DNA of 55,984 bases from Alphaproteobacteria bacterium (GTDB lineage Bacteria > Pseudomonadota > Alphaproteobacteria > Micropepsales > Micropepsaceae). The notes beneath the pieces are model-generated. The model was not told the origin of the DNA. It saw nothing but the letters and a program-made list of their open reading frames with translations, and ran no database searches. Location of the stretch: assembly GCA_003139615.1 (NCBI GenBank), contig PLJH01000050.1, positions 13,438 to 69,421 on the forward strand, given 5' to 3'. Positions within the stretch are counted from its first letter, which is position 1, and every line of letters starts with the position of its first letter. Of this stretch, positions 35,974-45,033 are shown piece by piece. The translations under genes were made by a program, and so were the position numbers.

Positions 35974-37673
35974 CCGAATTTCGTGCGTGCGTGATCATAC
36001 CGACTCACAACCATGTCGCGGCGCTGGACAGCATTCTCGCGCGGCTGGACGGGCTGCCCACGATTGTGATCGACGACGGAAGCGATCCTGCCGTCGGTGC
36101 CCGCATCGATGCCATATGCCGGGAACACTCTGACGTCGAATATCGCCGGCACGATATCAACGGGGGCAAGGGAGCCGCAGTCATGGACGGCATGGCGCGG
36201 GCGCGGGAACGCGGCTTCAGCCATGCCGTGCAAATCGACGCCGACGGCCAGCACGATCTTTCGAGTCTGCCGTCGTTGCTGGACACGGCGCGGTCAAACC
36301 CCTCGGCGATCGTCACCGGCGAGCCGCAATATGGGGCCGACATCCCGCTGGTGCGGCGCATCTGGCGGCCGTTCACGAATTTCTGGGTCGCGATCAATGC
36401 CGTCGCGCTTCATATCCCTGATGCGATGTGCGGCTTTCGGGTCTATCCCGTCGATGCCGTGCTCGAACTCGTGCGCAAATCGGTGCGCGGGCGGCGCATG
36501 GAATTCGATGTCGAGATCATCGTGAAGGCGCATTGGGTGGGAATTCCGCTCAAAGGCGTTCCGGTAAAAGTGATATATCCCGAAGACAATTTTTCGAATT
36601 TCGACGTCGTGCGCGACAATGTTTCGCTCTCCGCCCTGCAGACGCGGTTGTTCTTCGGAATGCTCTGGCGCTTGCCATCGCTCATATTTAGACGGAATCC
36701 CGATCGCCGGGTAGAGGCGGCGCGCTGGTCGTCCCTGCAGGAGCGCGGTGCGTATTGGGGCATGCGGACTCTTGCCGTCATCTATCGGATTCTGGGGCGT
36801 CATATCTGCCTCGCTGCGATGTTTCCCGTCATCGTCTATTTCTTTGCAACAGGCGGCGTTCAGCGCCGGGCGTCGCGCGATTATCTCGAGCATGCATGGC
36901 AGGTGGGCCTGTCCAAGCAGCGGCCGACGCTGTGGCTGTCTTTCCGGCATTTCCTGAGCTTCGGCGTTTCCGTGCTCGACAAGCTCTCGGCTTGGACGAC
37001 GCATGTTCCCCACATCTGGCCCGGCCCGTCGCTGCAATTGCTCGAACATGTCGAGACGAGTGGACAAGGTATCGTCGTCATCACGGCGCATCTGGGAAAT
37101 CCCGAAGTGATCCGCGCCGTAGGCGCGCTGAGCGGTCGCGTTCCCGTCAATGTATTGATGCACACGGAGCACGCAAAACTGTTCAACAGACTCTTGAAGG
37201 AACTCTCTCCGACTTCTCCCGTTCGCGCGTTTCCGGTCACCAAAGTGGGCATCGATACGGCAATCGTTCTTTCCGAGGCGATTGCGAAAGGCGAGTGGGT
37301 GGTCATCGCGGGAGACCGCGTTCCCGTGTCCGAAGAGGGGCGCGTGGTCGAGGTGCCGTTTCTGGGCCAAGTCGCGCAATTCCCGCAAGGTCCTTTTGTT
37401 CTTGCGTCGCTGCTGAAAGCGCCCGCCTATCTGCTGTTCTGCGTGCGGGAAGGCACAGGCTTCCGGGTGCATTTTTCGAAATTCGCTGAATTGATCGAAC
37501 TGCCGCGCGCGGACCGGATCGGCGCGATCCGGCGCTATGCGTCGCAATATGCGCGATCGCTCGAATCGCGAATTGCCGAAACGCCGTTGCAATGGTTCAA
37601 CTTCTATTCGTTCTGGGCTCCGGTTCCCGATGTTCGCCAGGATGCAATTGCCGTTCAGAGGGCCGCGGAATGA
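35970..37673 (+). CDS. apeJ: ApeJ-like glycosyltransferase-acyltransferase fusion
   Basis: 567 aa in two modules. Residues 1-~235 are a GT2 glycosyltransferase: CVIIPTHNHVAALDSIL, VIDDGSD and the DADGQHD metal-binding motif. Residues ~300-567 are an LpxL-like acyltransferase with VVITAHLGNPEV (HX4E-like) and GDRVPVSEEGRVVEVPFLG. The fusion is typical of ApeJ, proposed to assemble the lipid-sugar anchor of the polyene. It overlaps the ligase fusion and the lyase gene by 4 bp each. Confidence 0.9.
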   Translation: MTEFRACVIIPTHNHVAALDSILARLDGLPTIVIDDGSDPAVGARIDAICREHSDVEYRRHDINGGKGAAVMDGMARARERGFSHAVQIDADGQHDLSSLPSLLDTARSNPSAIVTGEPQYGADIPLVRRIWRPFTNFWVAINAVALHIPDAMCGFRVYPVDAVLELVRKSVRGRRMEFDVEIIVKAHWVGIPLKGVPVKVIYPEDNFSNFDVVRDNVSLSALQTRLFFGMLWRLPSLIFRRNPDRRVEAARWSSLQERGAYWGMRTLAVIYRILGRHICLAAMFPVIVYFFATGGVQRRASRDYLEHAWQVGLSKQRPTLWLSFRHFLSFGVSVLDKLSAWTTHVPHIWPGPSLQLLEHVETSGQGIVVITAHLGNPEVIRAVGALSGRVPVNVLMHTEHAKLFNRLLKELSPTSPVRAFPVTKVGIDTAIVLSEAIAKGEWVVIAGDRVPVSEEGRVVEVPFLGQVAQFPQGPFVLASLLKAPAYLLFCVREGTGFRVHFSKFAELIELPRADRIGAIRRYASQYARSLESRIAETPLQWFNFYSFWAPVPDVRQDAIAVQRAAE

Positions 37674-39217
37674 GTGACGTTGTGTTTGGCGAAGCTGCGT
37701 TGACGCTGGAAGACGTCTGGGATATCGCCCGCCTTATCCGGATGTCCCGTCTTTCCGCGAGCGATGTTGTCGTCACCCGCATTGCGCGCTCTGCGGCCTT
37801 CGTCGATGCGGCCATCCAGAGGGGCGAAACCGTTTATGGTGTCACCACCGGCTACGGCGATTCCTGCGAAACAAACGTGCCGGCGGATCTCGTCGCGGAA
37901 TTGCCATTGCATCTGACGCGCTACCATCGTTGCGGAACGGGAAATGTCCTGAACGAGGCGCAAACGCGCGCCGTCATGGCTGCGCGCCTGTCGAGCCTGG
38001 TGCAGGGTTGGTCGGGCGTGACGCCGGATCTCGTCCAGCTGCTCGCGGACATGCTGCGACGGGATATCCTGCCGCGCATCCCGGCCGAAGGCTCGGTCGG
38101 CGCGAGCGGCGACCTTACGCCTTTGAGCTATGTGGCGGCGTGTCTCGCGGGCGAAGGTGTTGTGCTTTATCGCGGCGAAGAGATGGAGGTCTCCGTCGCA
38201 TTCGCGCGCGAAGGATTGGAGCCGGTTGTGCTCCAGCCGAAAGAAGCGCTCGCGGTGATGAACGGCACCGCTGCGATGACAGGCATCGGCGCGCTGGCGT
38301 TCAAGCGGGCAGAATGGCTTTCGCATTTGTCGTGCCGCATTACAGCGATGGCGTCGCTTGCGCTTCTGGGAAATGCCGCGCATTTCGATGCGCGTCTGGC
38401 GGCTGCCAAACCGCATCCGGGACAGTTGAAGGCGACCGCGCGAATCCGGAACGATCTCACGGCATTCGCCGCGGCGAGCGCGCCGGATCGGTTGCAGGAC
38501 CGCTATTCGATCCGCTGCGCACCGCACGTCATCGGCGTACTCGAAGATATGCTGCCGGCGTTCCGTGGCCTTCTCGAAACCGAACTCAACAGCGCCAACG
38601 ACAATCCGCTGTTCGATCCCCAGGATGGGCGCGTCCTGCATGGCGGACATTTCTATGGCGGTCACGTCGCATTTGCGATGGACGGGTTGAAAACGCTGGT
38701 CGCCAACGTCGCCGATCTTCTCGACCGTCAATTGGCATTGCTCGTGGACGGCCGCTTCAACAACGGGCTGCCGCAACATCTCTCCGGAGCGCGCGCGCCG
38801 CGAAATGCCATCAACCACGGACTCAAGGCGGTGCAGATTGCGGCATCCGCCTGGACCGCCGAGGCGCTCAAACTGACGATGCCGGCAAGCGTGTTCTCGC
38901 GCTCGACGGAATGCCACAATCAGGACAAGGTTTCGATGGGCACCATCGCTGCGCGCGACGCGGTGCGCGTGCTGGAGCTGAGCGAGCAGGTCGCGGCTGC
39001 AGGCTTGATCGCAACGCGGCAGGCCCTGCATTTGCGCCTCAGGGCCGGCGAACTGACGCATGAGATTGTTGGGTCTCCCATCGTCGAATTCTGCGAGCAG
39101 ATGGATTCGCTGATCCCTTTCATCGACGAAGATCTGCCGCTCGACCGCGTGATCGCAAAGCTTTGCACGGCGATCGAATCCCGCGGCTTCACGCTGCCGG
39201 AAACAGGCGCGTCATGA
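37670..39217 (+). CDS. Aromatic amino-acid ammonia-lyase (HAL/TAL/PAL family)
   Basis: 515 aa from MSDVVFGEAALTLEDVW. The MIO prosthetic group precursor Ala145-Ser146-Gly147 lies in GSVGASGDLTPLSY, and the catalytic Tyr56 in YGVTTGYG. The substrate-selectivity pair that reads Ser-His in histidine lyases and His-Leu in a known tyrosine lyase is Tyr85-His86 (LTRYHRCGTG) here. No hut genes are nearby; in a polyene operon it most likely makes an aryl acrylate starter such as 4-coumarate or cinnamate. Coupled to apeJ and apeK. Confidence 0.9.
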   Translation: MSDVVFGEAALTLEDVWDIARLIRMSRLSASDVVVTRIARSAAFVDAAIQRGETVYGVTTGYGDSCETNVPADLVAELPLHLTRYHRCGTGNVLNEAQTRAVMAARLSSLVQGWSGVTPDLVQLLADMLRRDILPRIPAEGSVGASGDLTPLSYVAACLAGEGVVLYRGEEMEVSVAFAREGLEPVVLQPKEALAVMNGTAAMTGIGALAFKRAEWLSHLSCRITAMASLALLGNAAHFDARLAAAKPHPGQLKATARIRNDLTAFAAASAPDRLQDRYSIRCAPHVIGVLEDMLPAFRGLLETELNSANDNPLFDPQDGRVLHGGHFYGGHVAFAMDGLKTLVANVADLLDRQLALLVDGRFNNGLPQHLSGARAPRNAINHGLKAVQIAASAWTAEALKLTMPASVFSRSTECHNQDKVSMGTIAARDAVRVLELSEQVAAAGLIATRQALHLRLRAGELTHEIVGSPIVEFCEQMDSLIPFIDEDLPLDRVIAKLCTAIESRGFTLPETGAS

Positions 39218-39633
39218 AACCGATTATCAGCGAAACCATCAGGACGTGTCCGCAGTTCTACGATCTCGATCCGATGAATATCGTCTGGCACGGCAATTAC
39301 CCGAAGTTCTTCGAACTCGCGCGGGTCGCACTGATGGTTCGTATCGGCTACGGCTATGACGCGATGCGGGAGAGCGGCTTTGCGTGGCCCGTGATCGACA
39401 TGCATATCCGCTACTACCGGCCGCTGCGTCTTGGTCGTTGGATCGGGATCACGGCGTCGCTCACCGAGTGGGAAAATCGTCTCAAGATCGAATATCTCGC
39501 CCTTGACGAGCTGACCGGCGCGAAGGCGACCAAAGGACATACCGTTCAGGTTGCCGTGGACATTAAGACCGAAGCGATGCTCTGGGAAACGCCGGCCGTC
39601 TTGCGCGACAAGCTCGTGCCATTTCTCGTTTAA
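39214..39633 (+). CDS. apeK: ApeK-like hot-dog thioesterase
   Basis: 139 aa, start overlapping the lyase stop. Acyl-CoA/ACP thioesterase of the 4HBT group: FYDLDPMNIVWHGNYPKFFELARVALM contains the Asp and the WHGNY segment of the active site. In APE loci it may release or proof-read ACP-bound chains. It lies 10 bp before the FAD enzyme gene. Confidence 0.88.
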   Translation: MKPIISETIRTCPQFYDLDPMNIVWHGNYPKFFELARVALMVRIGYGYDAMRESGFAWPVIDMHIRYYRPLRLGRWIGITASLTEWENRLKIEYLALDELTGAKATKGHTVQVAVDIKTEAMLWETPAVLRDKLVPFLV

Positions 39634-39643
39634 GGGCCGCGCA

Positions 39644-40879
39644 ATGACAAACCGGATCGATGTTGCGGTGATCGGCGCGGGACCTGCAGGCAGCGTCGCT
39701 GCGGCCTATCTCGCCGCTCGCGGTTATTCCGTCGAAGTCGTCGAGCGCGTTCATTTCCCCCGCTTCTCGATCGGCGAAAGCCTGTTGCCGCAATCGATGG
39801 CGTTCCTCGAAGAGGCGGGGCTGCTTGATTGCGTCGTTGCCGCGAAGTTCCAGCACAAAAACGGCGCCGTGTTTCGCCGTGGTAACGAGGAACAGTCGCT
39901 CGATTTCCGTGACAAGATGACGGCCGGGTGGGGCACGACGTTTCAGGTACGACGCGACCTTTTCGACCAGACATTGGCGCTGGCGGCGGCGGAAAAAGGC
40001 GCCTGCATCACATTCGGCGAGGAAGTCACCCGATTCATGCCGGGCGCGGATGGCGTGACGATGCAGGTGCGAAACGAGAGCGGCGCCGAGCGGGAAATCG
40101 CGGCCCGGTTTGCGCTCGATGCGAGCGGTTTCGGACGCGTTCTCGCGCGTTTATTGTCGCTCGACAAGCCCGCGGATTTTCCGGTGCGCAAGGCCGTGTT
40201 CTGCCATGTGCGCGACAATATCGCGGACGACACATTCGATCGCGACAAAATTCTGATTAGCGTCCATCCGGAAAATCCGTCAATCTGGTATTGGCTGATT
40301 CCGCTGGCCGACGGGCTTTCCTCGATCGGCGCCGTGGGACCGGAGGCGGACCTCGCGGTTGCGGGCACGGACAGCCAGACGCAATTGTTCAATCTTGTCG
40401 CACAGGCCGAACGGATGAACGGCCTGTTGGCGCGGGCCGAACAGATCAGGCCTGCCGGAACGATCTCCGGCTATGCGTGCAATGTCGAACGGCTTTATGG
40501 CCCGGGCTTCGCGATGCTCGGCAACGCCGCGGAGTTCCTCGATCCGGTGTTTTCGTCGGGTGTGACCATCGCGCTCAAATCGGCCATTCTTGCGGGGCAC
40601 GCGCTCGACCGGAAATTCCGCGGCGAAACCGTCGACTGGATGGCCGAGTTCGAGCAGCCCCTCAAAATCGGCATCGAAACGTTCCGTGCCTATGTGGAAG
40701 GCTGGTACGACGCGTCGTTCCAGAACGTTATTTTCTCGCAGCCTAGGCAACCCACCGATGTGAAACGCAAGATCGTTTCGGTGCTGGCGGGTTACGCATG
40801 GGATCTGGACAATCCGTTCGTGCGCGATCCCAAACGTTATCTCGCGGCAGTGCGCGAACTCGTGGCGTCGCCGACATGA
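39644..40879 (+). CDS. FAD-dependent halogenase/monooxygenase-like oxidoreductase
   Basis: 411 aa. The FAD Rossmann motif GAGPAGSVAAAYLAARG lies at residues 11-27, FPRFSIGESLLPQSM follows, and MLGNAAEFLDPVFSSGVTIALKSA is the second FAD-binding block. These match the tryptophan-halogenase-like family. The halogenase signature WxWxIP is only partly kept (SIWYWLIPLADGLSSIG), so ring halogenation or hydroxylation both remain possible. Related enzymes occur in xanthomonadin and flexirubin loci. It is coupled to apeO by an ATGA overlap. Confidence 0.82.
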   Translation: MTNRIDVAVIGAGPAGSVAAAYLAARGYSVEVVERVHFPRFSIGESLLPQSMAFLEEAGLLDCVVAAKFQHKNGAVFRRGNEEQSLDFRDKMTAGWGTTFQVRRDLFDQTLALAAAEKGACITFGEEVTRFMPGADGVTMQVRNESGAEREIAARFALDASGFGRVLARLLSLDKPADFPVRKAVFCHVRDNIADDTFDRDKILISVHPENPSIWYWLIPLADGLSSIGAVGPEADLAVAGTDSQTQLFNLVAQAERMNGLLARAEQIRPAGTISGYACNVERLYGPGFAMLGNAAEFLDPVFSSGVTIALKSAILAGHALDRKFRGETVDWMAEFEQPLKIGIETFRAYVEGWYDASFQNVIFSQPRQPTDVKRKIVSVLAGYAWDLDNPFVRDPKRYLAAVRELVASPT

Positions 40880-42033
40880 CACAAGCCATTTACATTCACG
40901 AGTTTGCCATCGCGTGCGCGCTCGGCGCGAACGGGGAAGACGTGGAGCGGAACCTGTTGTCGCCGGCTCCCCCGACGGTTCGTGGATCGGTGGACCTCAG
41001 CGATGGGCGTGCGGTCCCCGCCGGTGTTCTGCCGTTTGAACTCAACGACGAGTCGTCGGACAGCCGCTGCAATCGGATTGCGGATCATTGCCTCAAATCG
41101 CTTGCGCCCGCGATCGCGCGCGAGATCGAGACCGTGGGACCAAAGCGGATTGCAGTCGTCGTCGGCACGTCCACCAGCGGCGTCCGCGAGGTGGGTGCGG
41201 CGCTCGCGTCGTTTGTCGAGAGCGGCAACTGGCCGAAGACGTTTCGCGCCTCGGCACAGGAACTGGGCGACACCGCGGCGCATGTCGCCGGGAGGGTTGG
41301 CGCGTCGGGACCGGTTTACGGAATCTCGACGGCGTGCACATCCGGCGCGAAAGCGCTGGCCAGCGCTGCAAGGCTGATCCAGGCAGGCTTCTGCGATGTC
41401 GCCCTTGCGGGCGGCATCGACTCGCGGTGCGATCTGACGCTCAACGGGTTTTCGGCGCTCGAATCCCTGTCGCCCGAGGTTTGCAATCCCATGAGCCTTC
41501 ACCGGCGAGGCATCAATCTGGGCGAGGGCGGCGCGCTCTTTCTGCTGTCGCGGCGGCCATCGCCGGTTAGGCTGGCCGGATGGGGCGAGAGCGCGGACGC
41601 TTATCACATCAGCGCGCCGGATCCCGAAGGGACAGGTGCCGAGGCCGCCATGCGGCGTGCGCTTTTACGCGCGGGATGCGGCACGAGCAACATAGGTTAT
41701 CTCAATCTCCACGGCACGGCGACCAAGCTCAACGATCTGATGGAGGCGCGTGCCGTCACGCGCGTATTTGGGACCGATCTTCCCTGCAGTTCGACCAAGC
41801 CGCTGACTGGACATATGCTGGGCGCGGCAGGGGCGTGCGAAGCGGCATTTGCCATGATAGCTCTGCGGGCAGGGCGGTTGCCGGCACATGTCTGGGACGG
41901 CGAAGCGGACCCCGAAATGCCGCCCATTCGCTTGATCGCGCGAAGCGGCGAAGCTGGCAACGCAAAGCGCGCGATGAGTTGTTCCTATGCGTTCGGCGGT
42001 AATAATATCGCGCTGATCCTGGAGACGGCATGA
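40876..42033 (+). CDS. apeO: ApeO-like beta-ketoacyl synthase
   Basis: 385 aa. The full Cys-His-His triad is present: Cys154 (STACTSGAKAL), His279 (NLHGTATKLND) and His313 (KPLTGHMLGAAG). It elongates ACP-bound intermediates with malonyl units, in known systems as a heterodimer with ApeC. It overlaps both neighbours by 4 bp. It is distinct from the second ketosynthase (ApeR) at 43213. Confidence 0.9.
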   Translation: MTQAIYIHEFAIACALGANGEDVERNLLSPAPPTVRGSVDLSDGRAVPAGVLPFELNDESSDSRCNRIADHCLKSLAPAIAREIETVGPKRIAVVVGTSTSGVREVGAALASFVESGNWPKTFRASAQELGDTAAHVAGRVGASGPVYGISTACTSGAKALASAARLIQAGFCDVALAGGIDSRCDLTLNGFSALESLSPEVCNPMSLHRRGINLGEGGALFLLSRRPSPVRLAGWGESADAYHISAPDPEGTGAEAAMRRALLRAGCGTSNIGYLNLHGTATKLNDLMEARAVTRVFGTDLPCSSTKPLTGHMLGAAGACEAAFAMIALRAGRLPAHVWDGEADPEMPPIRLIARSGEAGNAKRAMSCSYAFGGNNIALILETA

Positions 42034-42488
42034 CACCGGACGCACTCGCAATCGATGAATTCATCGTGCATCGGCCGCCCATGCGCCTTCTCGATCGCAT
42101 TATCTCGATCAGTGAGAACGATGCACTGGCGGAGACAGTCGTGCGTTCCGACAATCCGTTCTTCGAGCCCGGCCGCGGTCTTCCCGCTTATGTCGGACTC
42201 GAAATGATGGCGCAGGCCATTGCGGCGATCGACGGGCGGAAGCGGCGCGCGAGCGGTTTGCCGGCCAATATCGGATTTCTGCTGGGCTGCCGGCGCTATC
42301 TTTCGAAACGCGCAAGCTTCGCGGAAAACGAAAAGCTGACTGTCGTGGCAACGATGGTGTTTGGTGACGGCGCCATGTTCGCTTTCGATTGCCGGCTGGA
42401 CGACGAGCAGGGAGAAGTCGCAACCGCAAATCTCAAAGTCTACGCGCCGGCTGATCCGCAGGCCTTTCTGAACGGGGCCGTGCGATGA
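42030..42488 (+). CDS. apeP: ApeP-like 3-hydroxyacyl-ACP dehydratase
   Basis: 152 aa hot-dog protein. The conserved HRPPMRLLDRI (His14) and GLPAYVGLEMMAQAIAA segments match ApeP/FabZ-like dehydratases of polyene loci. It removes water to form the conjugated double bonds. In APE systems ApeP partners with ApeI, which here is the C-terminal domain of the ligase fusion. Overlaps apeO and apeQ by 4 bp. Confidence 0.88.
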   Translation: MTPDALAIDEFIVHRPPMRLLDRIISISENDALAETVVRSDNPFFEPGRGLPAYVGLEMMAQAIAAIDGRKRRASGLPANIGFLLGCRRYLSKRASFAENEKLTVVATMVFGDGAMFAFDCRLDDEQGEVATANLKVYAPADPQAFLNGAVR

Positions 42489-43213
42489 CGACTTGCGCCG
42501 GTAAGCCCGTGCTGGTGACCGGCGCAAGCAAGGGCATCGGAAGAGCGATCGCGTTGCGGCTGGGCGCGGCAGGCTTTTCGGTCACCGTGCATTACGGGCG
42601 CGACAAAGTCGGCGCCGAGGCAGTCGTGGCGGAGATACGGACCGGAAATGGAACGGCCGACATCATCGACTTCGATATCGCAAACCGCGCGGAAACCCGC
42701 GAGGCACTCGAGCGGCGCACGGGAGAGGCTTACTGGGGCGTGGTCGCCAATGCGGGAATCACGCGCGACAATGCGTTTCCCGCCATCGACGGCGATGCCT
42801 GGGATGCCGTCCTGCACACCAATCTCGACGGGCTCTATAACGTTCTCCATCCGCTCGTGATGCCCATGATCCGCCGCCGCGACGGTGGACGGATTGTCAC
42901 GATGTCGTCCGTGTCGGGCCTCATCGGCAATCGCGGGCAAGTGAATTACAGCGCTTCCAAAGCGGGCATTATCGGCGCGACGAAGGCGCTTGCCATCGAA
43001 CTCGCCAAACGGAACATCACAGTGAACTGCATCGCGCCCGGGATCATCGAAACGGCGATGACCGAAGGTGTGCCGGAGGAAGTCACGTCGGCAATTCCCA
43101 TGCGCCGCGTGGGTAAGCCGGAAGAAGTGGCAAGCCTCGCGGCATTTCTGTTCAGCGACGATGCGGCGTACATTACGCGTCAGGTGATCTCGGTGAATGG
43201 GGGACTCTGCTGA
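42485..43213 (+). CDS. apeQ: ApeQ-like 3-oxoacyl-ACP reductase (FabG family)
   Basis: 242 aa SDR. NADPH motif GASKGIGRA (13-21), NAGITRDN, and the catalytic Ser142-Tyr155-Lys159 set (SSVSGLIGNRGQVNYSASK). It reduces the 3-keto group in each elongation cycle. It shares one base with the apeR start. Confidence 0.93.
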   Translation: MTTCAGKPVLVTGASKGIGRAIALRLGAAGFSVTVHYGRDKVGAEAVVAEIRTGNGTADIIDFDIANRAETREALERRTGEAYWGVVANAGITRDNAFPAIDGDAWDAVLHTNLDGLYNVLHPLVMPMIRRRDGGRIVTMSSVSGLIGNRGQVNYSASKAGIIGATKALAIELAKRNITVNCIAPGIIETAMTEGVPEEVTSAIPMRRVGKPEEVASLAAFLFSDDAAYITRQVISVNGGLC

Positions 43214-44436
43214 TGCGCCGCGTGGTGGTGACAGGCATGGGCGGGTTGACGGCTCTCGGCGGAACCTGGCCGGAAATCCGCGCACGCATGGAAGCGGGGC
43301 AAACCGGCACGCGGTATATGCAGGAATGGGATCGCCTGTCCGATCTCAACACGAAAATCGGCGGCGCGATCGACTGGTTCGATCATACGACGGCCTATCA
43401 TCGCAAGAAGACCCGCTCGATGGGGCGCGTTGCTGTGATGGCGGTGAACGCTGCGGAAAAGGCGCTCGCGCACGCAGGCTTGACGGACGATCCCGTGCTG
43501 AAATCCGGCCGCGCGGGGGTCTCCTGCGGCTCGTCTTTCGGGGCGACTGAGCCCGTGCAGGATTTCGCAGGCTTCATGGGCACCGGTAAAGCGGGAAGCC
43601 TGAATGCCACCAGCTATATCCGCATGATGAGCCACACCGCGCCGGTCAACATTGCGATCGCCAACGGACTCACCGGACGCGTCATCACCACTTCATCGGC
43701 CTGCACTTCGGGTTCGCAGGGCATCGGCTATGCCTATGAAGCCATCGCCTACGGTCACGCCGACATCATGCTGGCGGGCGGCGCGGAACAATTGTGCCCC
43801 ACCATGGCGATCGTTTTCGATACGCTGTTCGCCACCAGCACCAGTAATACTTCGCCGGAAACCGCGTCGAAACCCTTCGACAAGAAGCGCGACGGTCTCG
43901 TGATCGGCGAGGGCGCCGCAATTCTGGTTCTCGAAGACCTCGAACATGCGCGTGCGCGCGGCGCCGTGCCGCTGGCTGAGATCGTGGCGTTTGCGACGAA
44001 CAGCGACGGCGCGCATGTCACCCAGCCCAAGGCGGAAACCCAGACGATCGTCATGCGCGAGGCCCTGAAACAGGCGCGGCTTTCGCCTTCCGATCTGGGA
44101 TTCATCAGCGGTCACGGTACGGCCACGGACTCGGGCGACATCGCCGAATCCCAGGCGAGTGCGGAGGCTTATGGCGCGCGCGTTCCTTTCCATTCGTTGA
44201 AAGGTCACTTCGGACATTCGCTGGGCGCGTGCGGCGCGATCGAAGGCTGGCTGTCGATCTGCATGATGAACGACGGATGGCTGCCGCACACCGCCAACCT
44301 CACAGAAATCGACCCGCGCTGCGCCGAGCTCGATTATGTCATGCACGAGCCGCGCAAGATCGATGTTGAGCATTTCGCGTCGAACAATTTTGCGTTTGGC
44401 GGAATCAACACGTCGCTGATCTTCCGGCGTATCTGA
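43213..44436 (+). CDS. apeR: ApeR-like beta-ketoacyl synthase
   Basis: 407 aa FabF-type ketosynthase. Cys164 (SSACTSGSQGI), His301 (SGHGTATDSGD) and His335 (LKGHFGHSLGACG) form the active site. In the APE model ApeR performs the first condensation with the aryl starter. It is the last gene of the plus-strand operon and faces apeN, with 9 bp between the stop codons. Confidence 0.92.
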   Translation: MRRVVVTGMGGLTALGGTWPEIRARMEAGQTGTRYMQEWDRLSDLNTKIGGAIDWFDHTTAYHRKKTRSMGRVAVMAVNAAEKALAHAGLTDDPVLKSGRAGVSCGSSFGATEPVQDFAGFMGTGKAGSLNATSYIRMMSHTAPVNIAIANGLTGRVITTSSACTSGSQGIGYAYEAIAYGHADIMLAGGAEQLCPTMAIVFDTLFATSTSNTSPETASKPFDKKRDGLVIGEGAAILVLEDLEHARARGAVPLAEIVAFATNSDGAHVTQPKAETQTIVMREALKQARLSPSDLGFISGHGTATDSGDIAESQASAEAYGARVPFHSLKGHFGHSLGACGAIEGWLSICMMNDGWLPHTANLTEIDPRCAELDYVMHEPRKIDVEHFASNNFAFGGINTSLIFRRI

Positions 44437-44445
44437 AAGCCGGTC

Positions 44446-45033
44446 TTACTGCGCAATCTCGGCCGATTGAACGTCGACACTGAATCCGAATGCGAGATTG
44501 CGCAGATGGGCCGCGCGGTTCCAACCGTCACCGTGCTCGTAGGTGACGTCGATCACATCGCGATCGCGGACTTTCACCACACGACCGTTTGAGGTTTCGA
44601 TCAGCGCGGCACCGCAGGCCGCCAGAGCAGGGCGAATGGTGCCGGTCGGCCAAAAGACGATGGCGATATCGCCGAGCATGTCGGCCGGACGCACGGCAGC
44701 CGGAAGCCAGTCGGCGCGGGTATAATCCATGTGTCCGCCGCGCCATTTCACGGACATCGCGCGCCGACCGAGATTGTCGAGCGCGACGAGGTCGAACTCG
44801 TCGGGCGTCTCCTGGATCTGCGCCTCGAACGAATAAGTCTGGCCGCGAAAATGCGCCACGATGGTCTGTGCAGCGCTGACGTTGCTGCCGGTGGGCGGCG
44901 GCATAGCGCAGGCGACATCCGGCGCGAGAAGGGCCTCGTTGTCCTGTATGGCAATGCTCGCGTTCGGCGCTTGTGTTACGCAGCCGCAAAGTGCGAGCGC
45001 GGTCAATGGAAAAAATCTGGAAAAAACCTTCAT
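44446..45033 (-). CDS. apeN: ApeN-like outer-membrane lipoprotein (DUF3261-type)
   Basis: 195 aa. Signal sequence MKVFSRFFPLTALALCGC with lipobox LCGC. The mature part contains FEAQIQETPDEFDLVALDNLGRRAMSVKW, similar to the small lipoproteins that accompany APE exporters. It probably acts with ApeL and ApeM in moving the polyene lipid to the outer membrane. Its start overlaps the apeM stop (ATGA). Confidence 0.8.
   Translation of the reverse strand: MKVFSRFFPLTALALCGCVTQAPNASIAIQDNEALLAPDVACAMPPPTGSNVSAAQTIVAHFRGQTYSFEAQIQETPDEFDLVALDNLGRRAMSVKWRGGHMDYTRADWLPAAVRPADMLGDIAIVFWPTGTIRPALAACGAALIETSNGRVVKVRDRDVIDVTYEHGDGWNRAAHLRNLAFGFSVDVQSAEIAQ

Noticed and set aside
37670..39217. Histidine utilisation gene hutH
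   Set aside because: No other hut genes, changed selectivity residues, and translational coupling to the polyene genes on both sides.
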